Assembly (NCBI RefSeq): GCF_900105415.1
Contig: NZ_FNSM01000001.1
Coordinates: 3,996,501-4,060,500 of the forward strand
DNA: 64,000 bases
Direction of reading: 5' to 3'
Origin: Streptomyces sp. TLI_105
GTDB lineage: Bacteria; Actinomycetota; Actinomycetes; Streptomycetales; Streptomycetaceae
Part shown: positions 1 through 7,880 of the stretch, piece by piece
How the letters are laid out: every line of letters begins with the position of its first letter
Position numbering within the stretch: the first letter of the stretch is position 1
Program-made: the position numbers and the translations under genes
Notes under the pieces: generated by a model
Database searches by the model: none
Told to the model about the DNA's origin: nothing
The model's input: the letters and a program-made list of their open reading frames with translations, nothing else

Positions 1-710
1 ACGTCGGCGAGTGGCTGCCCGAGCCGCTCCTCGCCGGCGACCCGATGCTCGGCCCCGCCGACACCGCCGAGCAGCGCGAATCGGTCTCGTACGCGGTCCT
101 CGCCGTCATGGAGCGCCTCTCCCCCAACGAGCGCGCGGTGTACGTGCTGCGGGAGGCCTTCGACTACCCGCACCGGGAGATCGCCGAGATCCTCGACATC
201 ACCGAGGCCGCCAGCCAGCAGATCTTCCACCGCGCGAAGAAACACGTCGCCGCCGGCAAGGCCCGCACCGAGATCGACGAGGCCGAGGCCCGCCGGATCG
301 TCGAGGAGTTCCTCGCGGCCGCCACCAGCGGCCGCACCGAGCCGCTCGTACGGCTGCTCACGGGCGACGCCGTCGCGATCGGCGACGGCGGCGGCAAGGT
401 CCCGGCGCGCGCCAAGGCGTTCGAGGGCGCCCTCGCGGTCGCGACGTTCATGCGCGGCCTGTTCAAGCCCGGCATCGCCAAGCGCAAGGTGATCGGCGGT
501 TCGCCCGACGTCTACGCGACGACCGCCAACGGCTCCCCCGCCGTCGTGGCCGTGCTCGACGGCCGGGTCGTCGGCGTCATGTGCCTGGAGGTCACCGCCG
601 AGGGCATCACCGCCTTCCGCAACCAGGTGAACCCCGACAAGCTCGAACGCGCGACGAGGCACTGGGCGGCCTCCGACCACGGCGCCCCCCTGGTGGAAGC
701 CGCCTTCTAA
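1..710 (+). CDS. ECF41-family RNA polymerase sigma factor (5' end outside window)
   Basis: The frame is already open at base 3 and runs to a TAA at 708-710, so about 235 C-terminal residues are visible and sigma region 2 lies outside the window. In order one sees the linker motif WLPEP, the region-4 helix-turn-helix around YVLREAFDYPHREIAEI, and a SnoaL-like extension with DGGGKV and NPDKL. These three short motifs are known hallmarks of the ECF41 group, in which the extension controls sigma activity in cis and no anti-sigma factor is needed. ECF41 genes usually sit beside a decarboxylase, oxidoreductase or epimerase gene that they transcribe; an FAD oxidoreductase follows 91 bp downstream, as expected. 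The family call is firm; the signal it senses is unknown. Confidence 0.9.
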   Translation, partial: VGEWLPEPLLAGDPMLGPADTAEQRESVSYAVLAVMERLSPNERAVYVLREAFDYPHREIAEILDITEAASQQIFHRAKKHVAAGKARTEIDEAEARRIVEEFLAAATSGRTEPLVRLLTGDAVAIGDGGGKVPARAKAFEGALAVATFMRGLFKPGIAKRKVIGGSPDVYATTANGSPAVVAVLDGRVVGVMCLEVTAEGITAFRNQVNPDKLERATRHWAASDHGAPLVEAAF

Positions 711-714
711 CTCC

Positions 715-753
715 TGTGACCCACGTCACATCCCGCGCCTGTCAGGAATCGTC
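715..753 (+). promoter_or_regulatory. CRP-like palindrome and possible ECF41 promoter
   Basis: Bases 715-730 read TGTGA-N6-TCACA, a perfect inverted repeat that also fits GTG-N6-GNCAC, the site reported for Streptomyces Crp. The right half (CGTCACA, 724-730) is one base from the ECF41 -35 motif TGTCACA, and a CGTC (-10 motif) follows at 750-753. The 19-base spacer is longer than the roughly 16 bases known for ECF41 promoters, so the promoter reading is weaker than the palindrome itself. It lies upstream of the oxidoreductase gene at 802. Confidence 0.5.
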
Positions 754-801
754 GGGCTGCCCGGTTCAAGGGTCGACACCGCGCGAGACAGGAGCAGGCA
801 C

Positions 802-1989
802 ATGCAGCAGCACCGCATCATCGTCCTCGGAGCCGGCTACACCGGAGCCATCGCCGCCGGACGCCTCGCCAAGCAGCTCCACCGCGAGGACGTCGCCATC
901 ACCCTGGTCAACCCCGAGCCCGACTTCGTCGAGCGCGTCCGGCTGCACCAGCTGGCGGTCGGCCAGGAGCTCCCGCACCGGCCCTTCAGCGAGATGTTCG
1001 CGGGAACGGGCGTCGAACTGAAGCTGGCGACGGTGACGGCCGTCGACGCCGAGCGCCGGACCGTCGCCGTCACCGCCGGGAACACCGCCGAGGAGCTGGA
1101 GTACGACACCCTCGTGTACGCCCTCGGCAGCGGCTGGAACACCCGGGGCGTCCCCGGCACCGCCGAACACGCCCACGAGATCGCCGGCCGCCCCGGGGCG
1201 CTCCGGCTGCGCGAGCGCCTGGCCGCCCTGGAGGCCGGACAGTCCGTGGTCGTCGTCGGCGGCGGCCTCACCGGCCTGGAGGCCGCGACCGAGATCGCCG
1301 AGGCCCGCCCGGACCTCGCCGTCACGCTCGCCGCCCGCGGCGAACTCGGCGACTGGCTCTCGGACAAGGGCCGGCGGCACGTACGGAAGGTCTTCGCCGG
1401 CCTCGGCATCACCGCACTCGAACACACGGCGGTCACCGCGGTCGAGGCGGACCGCGTCCTCACCGCCGACGGCCCGGTCCCGGCCGCGGTCACCGTGTGG
1501 ACCACCGGCTTCGCCGTCCACCCGATCGCGCGCGCCACCACCCTGGAGGTCACCGGCAACGGCCAGATCGTGGTCGACGGGACGATGCGCTCGGTCTCGC
1601 ACCCGGACGTGTACGCCGTCGGCGACGCGGCCCTGGCCATGGGCCCGGGCGACAAGCCGCTGCGGATGTCGTGCGCCACGGGCACCCCCATGGCCTGGCA
1701 GGCGGCCGACGCCATCGCGGCCCGCCTCACCGGCGGCAAGGTCCCGAAGGCCCACCTGCGCTACTTCAACCAGTGCATCTCGCTGGGCCGCAGGGAAGGC
1801 CTGATCCAGTACGTCACCGCCGACGACCGCTCCGTCCGCGCCGCCCTGACGGGCCGGCTCGCCGCCGGCTACAAGGAACTGATCTGCAAGGGCGCGGCCT
1901 GGGGCGTGGCCCACCCGAAGCTCGGCCTCCGCACCCGCCCCCGCCGCGTCCTGAACCACCGCCCCACCCCGGTCGAGGCCACGGCCTGA
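802..1989 (+). CDS. FAD-dependent NAD(P)H oxidoreductase (NDH-2-like), ECF41 partner
   Basis: This 395-residue protein has the two-dinucleotide-fold layout of the pyridine nucleotide-disulphide oxidoreductase family. GAGYTG near residue 10 is the FAD-binding glycine motif, VVVVGGGLTGLEAA near residue 150 is the NAD(P)H-binding motif, and VYAVGDAA near residue 270 is the second FAD contact. It lacks a CxxxxC redox pair, so it fits the type-II NADH dehydrogenase/quinone reductase-like branch rather than disulphide reductases. No hydrophobic C-terminal anchor is seen. The start has an AGGAG seven bases upstream. Its place after an ECF41 sigma gene suggests that sigma factor controls it. Substrate is unknown. 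Confidence 0.85.
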   Translation: MQQHRIIVLGAGYTGAIAAGRLAKQLHREDVAITLVNPEPDFVERVRLHQLAVGQELPHRPFSEMFAGTGVELKLATVTAVDAERRTVAVTAGNTAEELEYDTLVYALGSGWNTRGVPGTAEHAHEIAGRPGALRLRERLAALEAGQSVVVVGGGLTGLEAATEIAEARPDLAVTLAARGELGDWLSDKGRRHVRKVFAGLGITALEHTAVTAVEADRVLTADGPVPAAVTVWTTGFAVHPIARATTLEVTGNGQIVVDGTMRSVSHPDVYAVGDAALAMGPGDKPLRMSCATGTPMAWQAADAIAARLTGGKVPKAHLRYFNQCISLGRREGLIQYVTADDRSVRAALTGRLAAGYKELICKGAAWGVAHPKLGLRTRPRRVLNHRPTPVEATA

Positions 1990-2105
1990 CCCCACTCCGG
2001 AAACCGATGAGGGACGACCGACCCGCTCTCGGCACATCAGGCGAACGGACGCCGGAAGCCGGGAGCGGAGTCGCGCGCCGGAGCGCGTGGTCCGACCCTG
2101 AGGAA

Positions 2106-2633
2106 ATGAACGAACCCCCCTCGGGGCAGGAGCCCCGCCCAGATCCGTATCAGCAGCCGTGGGGGCAGGGCGCGCAGCAGCCCCGCACGGGGGCCGGCCG
2201 GGAGCATCCGCCGGTTGGTGGCGCCCCTTATGGAGCAGCTCCGCCAAGAAGGAAGCGGCGGAAGTGGCCATGGGTGCTTCTCATCCTGGTCCTGCTAGCG
2301 GCAGGAGGGTGCGTAGCCATCATCGCCGGCATCTCCCACGAGGTGTCGAAGGACGTCACCGTGGAGTACGCAGTCACCGGCAACGCGCGAGACGTGACCA
2401 TCGCCTACTCCGTCTGGAACGACGACGGCATCTCCACAAGATCCGAAACCGTCAAGAAGCTGCCGTGGCGGAAGACCCTGAAGACGAAGGGCTTCATGAA
2501 GGGCGGATCGCTGCTCATCAGCCTCAGCGGATCAGGAGGCACCGCCACGTGCTCGGTGGCCGTGGACGACGACCCGCCAAAGACGGCCACTGCCTCGGGG
2601 CCATCAGCAGCAGCCACTTGCAGCGGCTTCTGA
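2106..2633 (+). CDS. MmpS-like membrane-anchored protein
   Basis: A 175-residue protein: a Pro/Gly/Gln-rich cytoplasmic N-terminus, a basic stretch RRKRRKWPW, one membrane segment (about residues 52-72, WVLLILVLLAAGGCVAII), and an exported beta-rich domain. The VTVEYAVTG opening, the LPWRKTL motif and a pair of Cys (TATCSV and AATCSG) match the C-terminal domain of the MmpS family, which in mycobacteria partners RND transporters; no such transporter is next to it here. The start at 2106 was chosen because the preceding in-frame residues look non-coding; its Shine-Dalgarno (AGGA) is unusually close, so a start at 2007 remains possible. Confidence 0.6.
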   Translation: MNEPPSGQEPRPDPYQQPWGQGAQQPRTGAGREHPPVGGAPYGAAPPRRKRRKWPWVLLILVLLAAGGCVAIIAGISHEVSKDVTVEYAVTGNARDVTIAYSVWNDDGISTRSETVKKLPWRKTLKTKGFMKGGSLLISLSGSGGTATCSVAVDDDPPKTATASGPSAAATCSGF

Positions 2634-2681
2634 GCCGGCCCGGAGTTCCAGCGACAGGACGTTGATGTCACCCGCTGATGC

Positions 2682-2716
2682 CAGAGGCCCCCTGGACGAT
2701 GTCCAGGGGGCCTCTG
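2682..2716. terminator. Perfect 16-bp hairpin, bidirectional terminator
   Basis: The arms CAGAGGCCCCCTGGAC (2682-2697) and GTCCAGGGGGCCTCTG (2701-2716) pair perfectly around a GAT loop. The hairpin lies between the 3' end of the MmpS-like gene on the plus strand and the 3' end of tRNA-Arg on the minus strand, so it can serve both. Confidence 0.85.
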
Positions 2717-2723
2717 ATCTGTG

Positions 2724-2796
2724 TGCACTCGGCAGGATTCGAACCTGCAACCTTCTGATCCGTAGTCAGATGCTCTATCCGTTAAGCTACGAGTGC
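2724..2796 (-). tRNA. tRNA-Arg(ACG)
   Basis: Read on the minus strand, the 73-nt cloverleaf has a 7-bp acceptor stem (GCACTCG with CGAGTGC), discriminator A, the T-arm GGTTCGAATCC and anticodon loop CTACGGA giving ACG. The 3' CCA is not encoded, as is usual in Streptomyces. A strong hairpin lies just downstream at 2682-2716. Confidence 0.95.
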
Positions 2797-3065
2797 TTGT
2801 TTTCAGTTCTTGTCTCCGTTCTCCGGCCCTTTCGGCCCGCTGTCCCGGCGACAGGAAGAACATTACATGAGTCCCGCCGTCATGTGAAATCCATTCCCCT
2901 CACCCCTTGTGACCTGCGAAAACTCCACGGAGGGGGTGGGGCGGGGGTCGGCGGGGGAGCCGTCACGGTGGGGGCGGGCGGGGTGGAAATCCCTGGAAAG
3001 AGACCGGGGTCACATCATCGAGGGGCGAAGGCGGGGAGCGCGCTCGGAGACCGGGCCGGGAACGG

Positions 3066-3097
3066 CCGAAGCCCCGGCTTCGGGGCCGGGGCTTCGG
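3066..3097 (-). terminator. 12-bp hairpin after tRNA-Ser(GCT)
   Basis: CCGAAGCCCCGG (3066-3077) pairs with CCGGGGCTTCGG (3086-3097) around an 8-nt loop. It begins 7 bases past the 3' end of the minus-strand tRNA-Ser, so it is its likely terminator. Bases 2797-3065 upstream of tRNA-Arg show no gene. Confidence 0.75.
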
Positions 3098-3103
3098 TAG
3101 GGG

Positions 3104-3194
3104 CGGAGGCGGAGGGATTTGAACCCTCGATGGGCTTTAAGACCCAAACCGCATTAGCAGTGCGGCGCCATAGACCGGACTAGGCGACGCCTCC
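3104..3194 (-). tRNA. tRNA-Ser(GCT)
   Basis: The minus-strand 91-nt sequence has a 7-bp acceptor stem (GGAGGCG with CGCCTCC), discriminator G, the anticodon loop CTGCTAA giving GCT, a long variable arm typical of serine tRNAs, and the T-loop GGTTCAAATCC. No CCA is encoded. Confidence 0.95.
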
Positions 3195-3442
3195 TCGCAC
3201 CTCACGCATGCGCGGGTGGTGCGTGCAGATGATGACACAGGCGAACCGGCTGTCACCAATCGATTCTCACCGTACTAGTCCTCCGGGGTCCAGGGCAAAG
3301 CCCAGCGGACCCCCCGTGCCGTTCCCGTCACCCCCGCCCGGCGCACCCCGCTTGCGCAACGCGGGGGCGCCCGGAGCGTTAGAGGGGGCGGGCGCGTCGT
3401 GCATCCGCGCTCGTCGTGCTTCCCGTGCACCTGGAGATCCGC

Positions 3443-3865
3443 ATGCTGCGCAGTCTCGTCCTCGCGACCCTCGCCACCGCCGCCGTCGGGACCGCCGGTC
3501 TCGGCCCCCTGCCGCCGGCGCTGTTCTCGTCGCCCGACACGCTGACCGTCACGGTCGAGAAGAGCGGCGACCCGCGCGCCGACGGCACCTTCCGGCTGAC
3601 CTGCGGCGACCGTGCCGAGGGCGATCACCCGGCCGCCGAGGACGCCTGCAGGCGCCTGGGGCAGCTGGCGAAGGAGGGCGGCGATCCGTTCCGGCCCGTC
3701 CCCCGGGACCAGATGTGCACCCAGGTGTACGGCGGGCCCGCCCTCGGCCACGTCACCGGCGTCTGGCAGGGCCGCGAGGTGAACGCCGGCTTCTCCCGGA
3801 CAAACGGGTGCGAGATCGACCGCTGGCAGAATCTGGAGCCATTGCTTCCCCTCGTCCGGGGGTGA
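3443..3865 (+). CDS. Secreted subtilisin-inhibitor-like protein with unusual P1 residue
   Basis: A 140-residue protein with a signal peptide (MLRSLVLATLATAAVG onward) and the Streptomyces subtilisin inhibitor fold: LTCGD, EDAC, MCTQVYGG, VTGVWQGREV and TNGCEID. Four cysteines are placed as in the two disulphides of the family. Aligning MCTQVYGG with the canonical reactive loop MCPMVYD puts Gln94 at P1 and Val95 at P1', where known members carry Met, Lys or Arg. Family members inhibit extracellular serine proteases; with Gln at P1 the target may differ or inhibition may be lost. GGAG lies six bases before the chosen ATG; an upstream ATG at 3416 would spoil the signal peptide. Confidence 0.8.
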   Translation: MLRSLVLATLATAAVGTAGLGPLPPALFSSPDTLTVTVEKSGDPRADGTFRLTCGDRAEGDHPAAEDACRRLGQLAKEGGDPFRPVPRDQMCTQVYGGPALGHVTGVWQGREVNAGFSRTNGCEIDRWQNLEPLLPLVRG

Positions 3866-3980
3866 CGCCCGGAGGCTCCCTTAGACTCCCCTCAGTGACA
3901 GGCTGCGGCCCGCGGGGCAAGATGGGGCCGGCCGGCCGATGGGCAAGCACGTTGCAGTGCGTCAGGGAGGAAGCGTCGTC

Positions 3981-6900
3981 GTGAGCAGCAGGCCATCCCG
4001 AGGCGCTGCTCGCCTCGCAGCCATACTCGACGCCCTCCCCGACGGCCTCGTGCTCGTCAACTGCAACGGCACGGTCGTCAACGCCAACACCATCGCCCTC
4101 GGCATGTTCGAGACGCCGGGCACCGCGCTCGTCGGGCGCGGCCTGCTCGATCTGCTGCCCACCTTCGACTCGCGGCTCATCCCGGGCTCCATGCGCCGCC
4201 CCGACGGCGCCGACGAGCGGGGCCGCACCAAGCCGACCCGGATGATCGCCCGCCGCACGGACGGCTCCGAGTTCCCCGTCGAGGTGACCAGCGCCAGCCT
4301 GGAGGACGGCCGCGAGGCCTACGACTCGTACGGCGGCTACACCGGCGACGAGCTGCTCATGCTCGTCGTGCGCGACCTCACCGGCACCCTCGACACCGAG
4401 GCCGAACTCGCCCGCTCGCAGCGGCAGACCGAGATGATCCTGCGCGCCGCGGCCGAGGGCGTCGTGGGCACCGACACGGACGGCCGGGTCGTCCTCGTGA
4501 ACCCCGCCGCCGCGCAGATCCTCGGCTACCGCGCCGGCGAGCTCGGCGGCCAGGAGCTGCACCCGCTGATCCTCGCCAAGCGCGCCGACGGCGAGCCCTT
4601 CCCGTACGAGGAGTCGCCGCTCGCCGACACCCTCAAGTCCGGCCGCAAGCACCGGGTCCGGGGGCAGGTCCTGTGGGCGAAGAAGGGCGACCGCGTGCCG
4701 GTCGACCTGACGACCGCTCCGGTACGGGACGGCGACCAGCTCGTCGGCGCGGTGATGACCTTCACCGACCGCAGGCCGTACGAGGAGCTCGTCGAGAAGC
4801 ACGCCGCCGAGCTCGCCGACCTGGCCGAGCGGCACGCGGCGGAGCGCGAGGCGCAGGCGGAGAAGTACACCTCCCTGGCCGCCCGTCACGAGCAGCTGAC
4901 CGCCGTCCTCGCCGAGTCGCTGCGCGGCCCCCTGGAGGAGCTGCGCACCCAGCTGGGCACCCTCGCCGCCGACGACGCCGGGCAGCTGTGGCCGGAGGCC
5001 AACCAGGTCCTGCACCACCTGGCCGCCGGGTACGCCCGGATGACCGCGCTCGTCGACAACGTCCTCGGCTACCAGCGGCTCGACGCCGGCGCGGAGAAGC
5101 TGGACAAGGCCGTCGTGCTGCTCGACGGGATCGTGTCCGGCGGCATCGACGGCGCCGTGGAGCTGATCGGGCCCGGCCGCGCCCAGTTCGCCGTGCACGC
5201 CCCGCCCATCGAGGCGGAGGTGGACGCGGCCCGGCTGACGACCGCGCTCGCGCACCTCGTCGCGGACGTCGCCGGCGTCGACGCGACCGGCAAGAGCAAG
5301 GCCGAGCGGACCCCGAGCGACTCCACGATCGTCGTCGCGGCCGCACAGCGCGGTGACGTCGTACGCATCGAGGTCCGCGGCCCGTACGCGGGCGGCGACC
5401 CGGTGCACGGGCCCGTCGTGCGCGGCATCGTGGCGGCGCACGGCGGTGTCGTGCAGACCCACGAGGTGCCGGGGACGAGCGGCGGCGCGTACGTGCTCGA
5501 GGTGCCGCTCGGAGCCGGTCGGGGCACGGTCCCGGCGCCCGCGCCGGGCGACGCGCCCACGGGCGCACGCGAGGCCCTCGCACTCCCCGCCCAGGCCTCG
5601 GGCCCGGTGGCCGGGAGCCCCGTCGCCGGGGCGCCGAAGGCCCTGGGTTCCGCGCAGGGCACCGCATCGCCGTCGTCCGCCGACTCGCTGTCCGTCGCGG
5701 CTCCCGGTGGGACGGCCCCCGGCGGCGGCACGGTCGCGGGTTCCGGCACCGTCGTGGCTCCGGCCGGGATTCCGGCGGCCGACCCCGGTCCCGAGGCCCC
5801 CGGCGGGGGGCGGCGGCGGGCCCGGCGCGGTTCGACGGACGCCTTCCTGGAGAGCGCGGTCGCGCCCGAGGGCGGTGCGGAGCCGAGCGGGCGCCGCCGT
5901 GCCCGTACGGGAGGGGCCGCCGGTCCCGCCGAGCTGATCCCCGCCCAGCAGAACGGCCCGGTGGAGTCCGCCCTCGCGGTGTCCCCCGGCGCGCCCGTCC
6001 CGCCGGGTGCCCCCGCCCTCCCCATGACCCCCGGCGTACCCGTCCCGCCGGGTGCCTCCGCCCCCGTGGAGCCCACCGGGCGCCGTCGGGGCCGGCCCGC
6101 CGAGGGCTCCGTGGTGACCGCGGCCGAGGGTGCGCAGGGGCGTGCCGCGCTCGGCGCGGCCGTGCCGCCGCAGGGCGTCCCCGTCGAGCCGACGGGCGCT
6201 CCCGCCCTGGCCCGCGCCCTGCCCGCCGTCGCCTCCCCTTCCGAGGAAGCCCCGGCGCGGCCGAGCGGCCGCCGTCGGCGCGCGCTGGCCGCCGCGCAGG
6301 AGCGGGCCGCCGCGGCCGAGGCCGGGCCCCGCACCCCGTTCGCGCTCGGGCCCGTCGAGGCCGACCGTGACGCCGAGACGGCGCTCCCGGCCGCCGCTCC
6401 CGCGGCCGGCCCGCTGCCGGTCTCCGACGAGGGGCAGCACGAGGCCGTACGGGGCGTCCCGGGCGCCGACCACACGCCGCCGCAGCCCCATCCGCACGTA
6501 CAGCCGCAGCCCGAGGCGACGGCGACGACGACGGCCGAGCCGACCGGTCGACGCCGGGCCGTGAAGGCCCCGCTGCCGGAGCAGACGCCGCAGCCCACGC
6601 CTCCGCACACCCCGGAGCCCGCGCCGCAGCAGGCCCCCGCGCCGCAGCCGCGGCCCCTGCCGGTGAACGGTGCCGGCACCGGGACGGGCACCGGCTCCGT
6701 ACCGCTGCCGCCCGAGCTGCCGATGCCGATGCCCATGTCGAAGGACTCCACCCAGGGCCGGGCGTTCAGCGTCCGCACTCTCGGGCAGGGCGTCCCCTTC
6801 GTCCCTCCGACGGCTCCCGCGGCCCCTCCGGCCGCCCCCGCCGCGCCCTCCAACGGCTCGGGGCGGCGGCGCAGGCTCGCCACCCCGCCCGAGGTCGACC

Positions 6901-7844
6901 CGCCCGTCCCGGCCCCGCTTCCCGCGCCGGCCGAGGCCCGGCCGCATCCGCAGCCGACGGCGCCGGCCCCTTCGCAGCACGACACCCCGGCCGAGGGCCG
7001 GGCGTACGCCATAGGAGCGCCCGCCGAGGGTTCCGCCGAGGGCCCTGAGCCGCTCGACGGCCCGGGCGGTGCGGTCGAGGTCGCCAACCGGCCCGCCCCG
7101 CGCCCCGTCGACGACGAGCTGCCCCCGGAGCCCCTCGACAACCCGCGCCGGCTGCTCGTCTGGCCCGCGCCCGACGTCTCCACCCAGCAGGCGCTGAGCG
7201 ACCGCGGCTACCGGCCGGTGATCGTGCACTCCCGCGAGGAGGTGGACGCCCAGATCGCCGCCTTCCCGGCCGCGCTCTTCGTCGACCCGCTGACCGGGCC
7301 CATCACCCGGACCGCGCTCCAGTCGCTGCGTCAGGCCGCCGTCGCCGCCGAGGTGCCGGTGCTGCTCGCGGCCGGCCTCGGGCAGGCGACCCGGGAGGCG
7401 GCGTACGGCGCCGACCCGGCCGTGCTCCTCAAGGCGCTCGCGCCCCGCGACAGCGAGCAGCACCCGTCCCGGGTCCTGCTGATCGAGGAGCACGAGTCCA
7501 TCGCGGAGGCGCTCGCGGCCACCCTGGAGCGGCGCGGGATGCAGGTCGCGCGGGCGGCCACGGACACGGAGGCGGTCGCGCTGGCCACCGAGACCCGGCC
7601 GAACCTGGTGGTGATGGACCTGATGCAGGTGCGCCGCCGCCGGGCCGGGATCATCGACTGGCTGCGCGCGAACGGGCAGTTGAACCGCACCCCGCTCGTC
7701 GTCTACACCTCGGCCGACCTCGTCGAGGAGGAGCTGCCGAAGCTCGACTCCGGCGAGACGGTCCTGTTCCTCGCCGAGCGGTCGAACAGCGCCGAGGTCC
7801 AGGCGCGGATCGTCGACCTGCTCGCGAAGATCGGCACCAACTAG
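3981..7844 (+). CDS. Giant PAS / degenerate kinase / receiver signalling protein with Arg-rich repeat linker
   Basis: About 1,287 residues. Two PAS domains (about 10-125 and 150-265) are followed by a coiled coil (265-320), a dimerisation-like segment, an ATPase-like segment (380-510), a 540-residue Pro/Ala/Gly-rich linker, a degenerate receiver (1056-1155) and a C-terminal receiver with phosphorylatable Asp1213 (NLVVMDLM). Where kinases carry the H-box (SHELRTPL) this protein has AESLRGPL, without the His. The N box and glycine boxes of the ATPase are not recognisable either, so kinase activity is unlikely. The linker repeats GRRR at least six times (SGRRRARTG, TGRRRGRPA, TGRRRAVKA). The GTG at 3981 has GGAGG ten bases upstream; an ATG at 3939 would add 14 residues. 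Confidence 0.75.
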   Translation: MSSRPSRGAARLAAILDALPDGLVLVNCNGTVVNANTIALGMFETPGTALVGRGLLDLLPTFDSRLIPGSMRRPDGADERGRTKPTRMIARRTDGSEFPVEVTSASLEDGREAYDSYGGYTGDELLMLVVRDLTGTLDTEAELARSQRQTEMILRAAAEGVVGTDTDGRVVLVNPAAAQILGYRAGELGGQELHPLILAKRADGEPFPYEESPLADTLKSGRKHRVRGQVLWAKKGDRVPVDLTTAPVRDGDQLVGAVMTFTDRRPYEELVEKHAAELADLAERHAAEREAQAEKYTSLAARHEQLTAVLAESLRGPLEELRTQLGTLAADDAGQLWPEANQVLHHLAAGYARMTALVDNVLGYQRLDAGAEKLDKAVVLLDGIVSGGIDGAVELIGPGRAQFAVHAPPIEAEVDAARLTTALAHLVADVAGVDATGKSKAERTPSDSTIVVAAAQRGDVVRIEVRGPYAGGDPVHGPVVRGIVAAHGGVVQTHEVPGTSGGAYVLEVPLGAGRGTVPAPAPGDAPTGAREALALPAQASGPVAGSPVAGAPKALGSAQGTASPSSADSLSVAAPGGTAPGGGTVAGSGTVVAPAGIPAADPGPEAPGGGRRRARRGSTDAFLESAVAPEGGAEPSGRRRARTGGAAGPAELIPAQQNGPVESALAVSPGAPVPPGAPALPMTPGVPVPPGASAPVEPTGRRRGRPAEGSVVTAAEGAQGRAALGAAVPPQGVPVEPTGAPALARALPAVASPSEEAPARPSGRRRRALAAAQERAAAAEAGPRTPFALGPVEADRDAETALPAAAPAAGPLPVSDEGQHEAVRGVPGADHTPPQPHPHVQPQPEATATTTAEPTGRRRAVKAPLPEQTPQPTPPHTPEPAPQQAPAPQPRPLPVNGAGTGTGTGSVPLPPELPMPMPMSKDSTQGRAFSVRTLGQGVPFVPPTAPAAPPAAPAAPSNGSGRRRRLATPPEVDPPVPAPLPAPAEARPHPQPTAPAPSQHDTPAEGRAYAIGAPAEGSAEGPEPLDGPGGAVEVANRPAPRPVDDELPPEPLDNPRRLLVWPAPDVSTQQALSDRGYRPVIVHSREEVDAQIAAFPAALFVDPLTGPITRTALQSLRQAAVAAEVPVLLAAGLGQATREAAYGADPAVLLKALAPRDSEQHPSRVLLIEEHESIAEALAATLERRGMQVARAATDTEAVALATETRPNLVVMDLMQVRRRRAGIIDWLRANGQLNRTPLVVYTSADLVEEELPKLDSGETVLFLAERSNSAEVQARIVDLLAKIGTN

Positions 7845-7872
7845 AACGGGGAGGGCTTCCGCCCTCCCCGTT
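7845..7872. terminator. Bidirectional hairpin terminator
   Basis: AACGGGGAGGGC (7845-7856) pairs perfectly with GCCCTCCCCGTT (7861-7872) around TTCC. It lies between two convergent genes, one base after the stop codon of the giant PAS protein and nine bases before the acyl-CoA ligase stop. Confidence 0.9.
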
Positions 7873-7880
7873 CCGGTCCG

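Noticed and set aside
3753..7493. Very long minus-strand open frame opposite the giant PAS gene
   Set aside because: It is the antisense shadow of a high-GC gene; its residues are low-complexity Gly/Arg/Val without domains, while the plus strand has clear PAS and receiver motifs.
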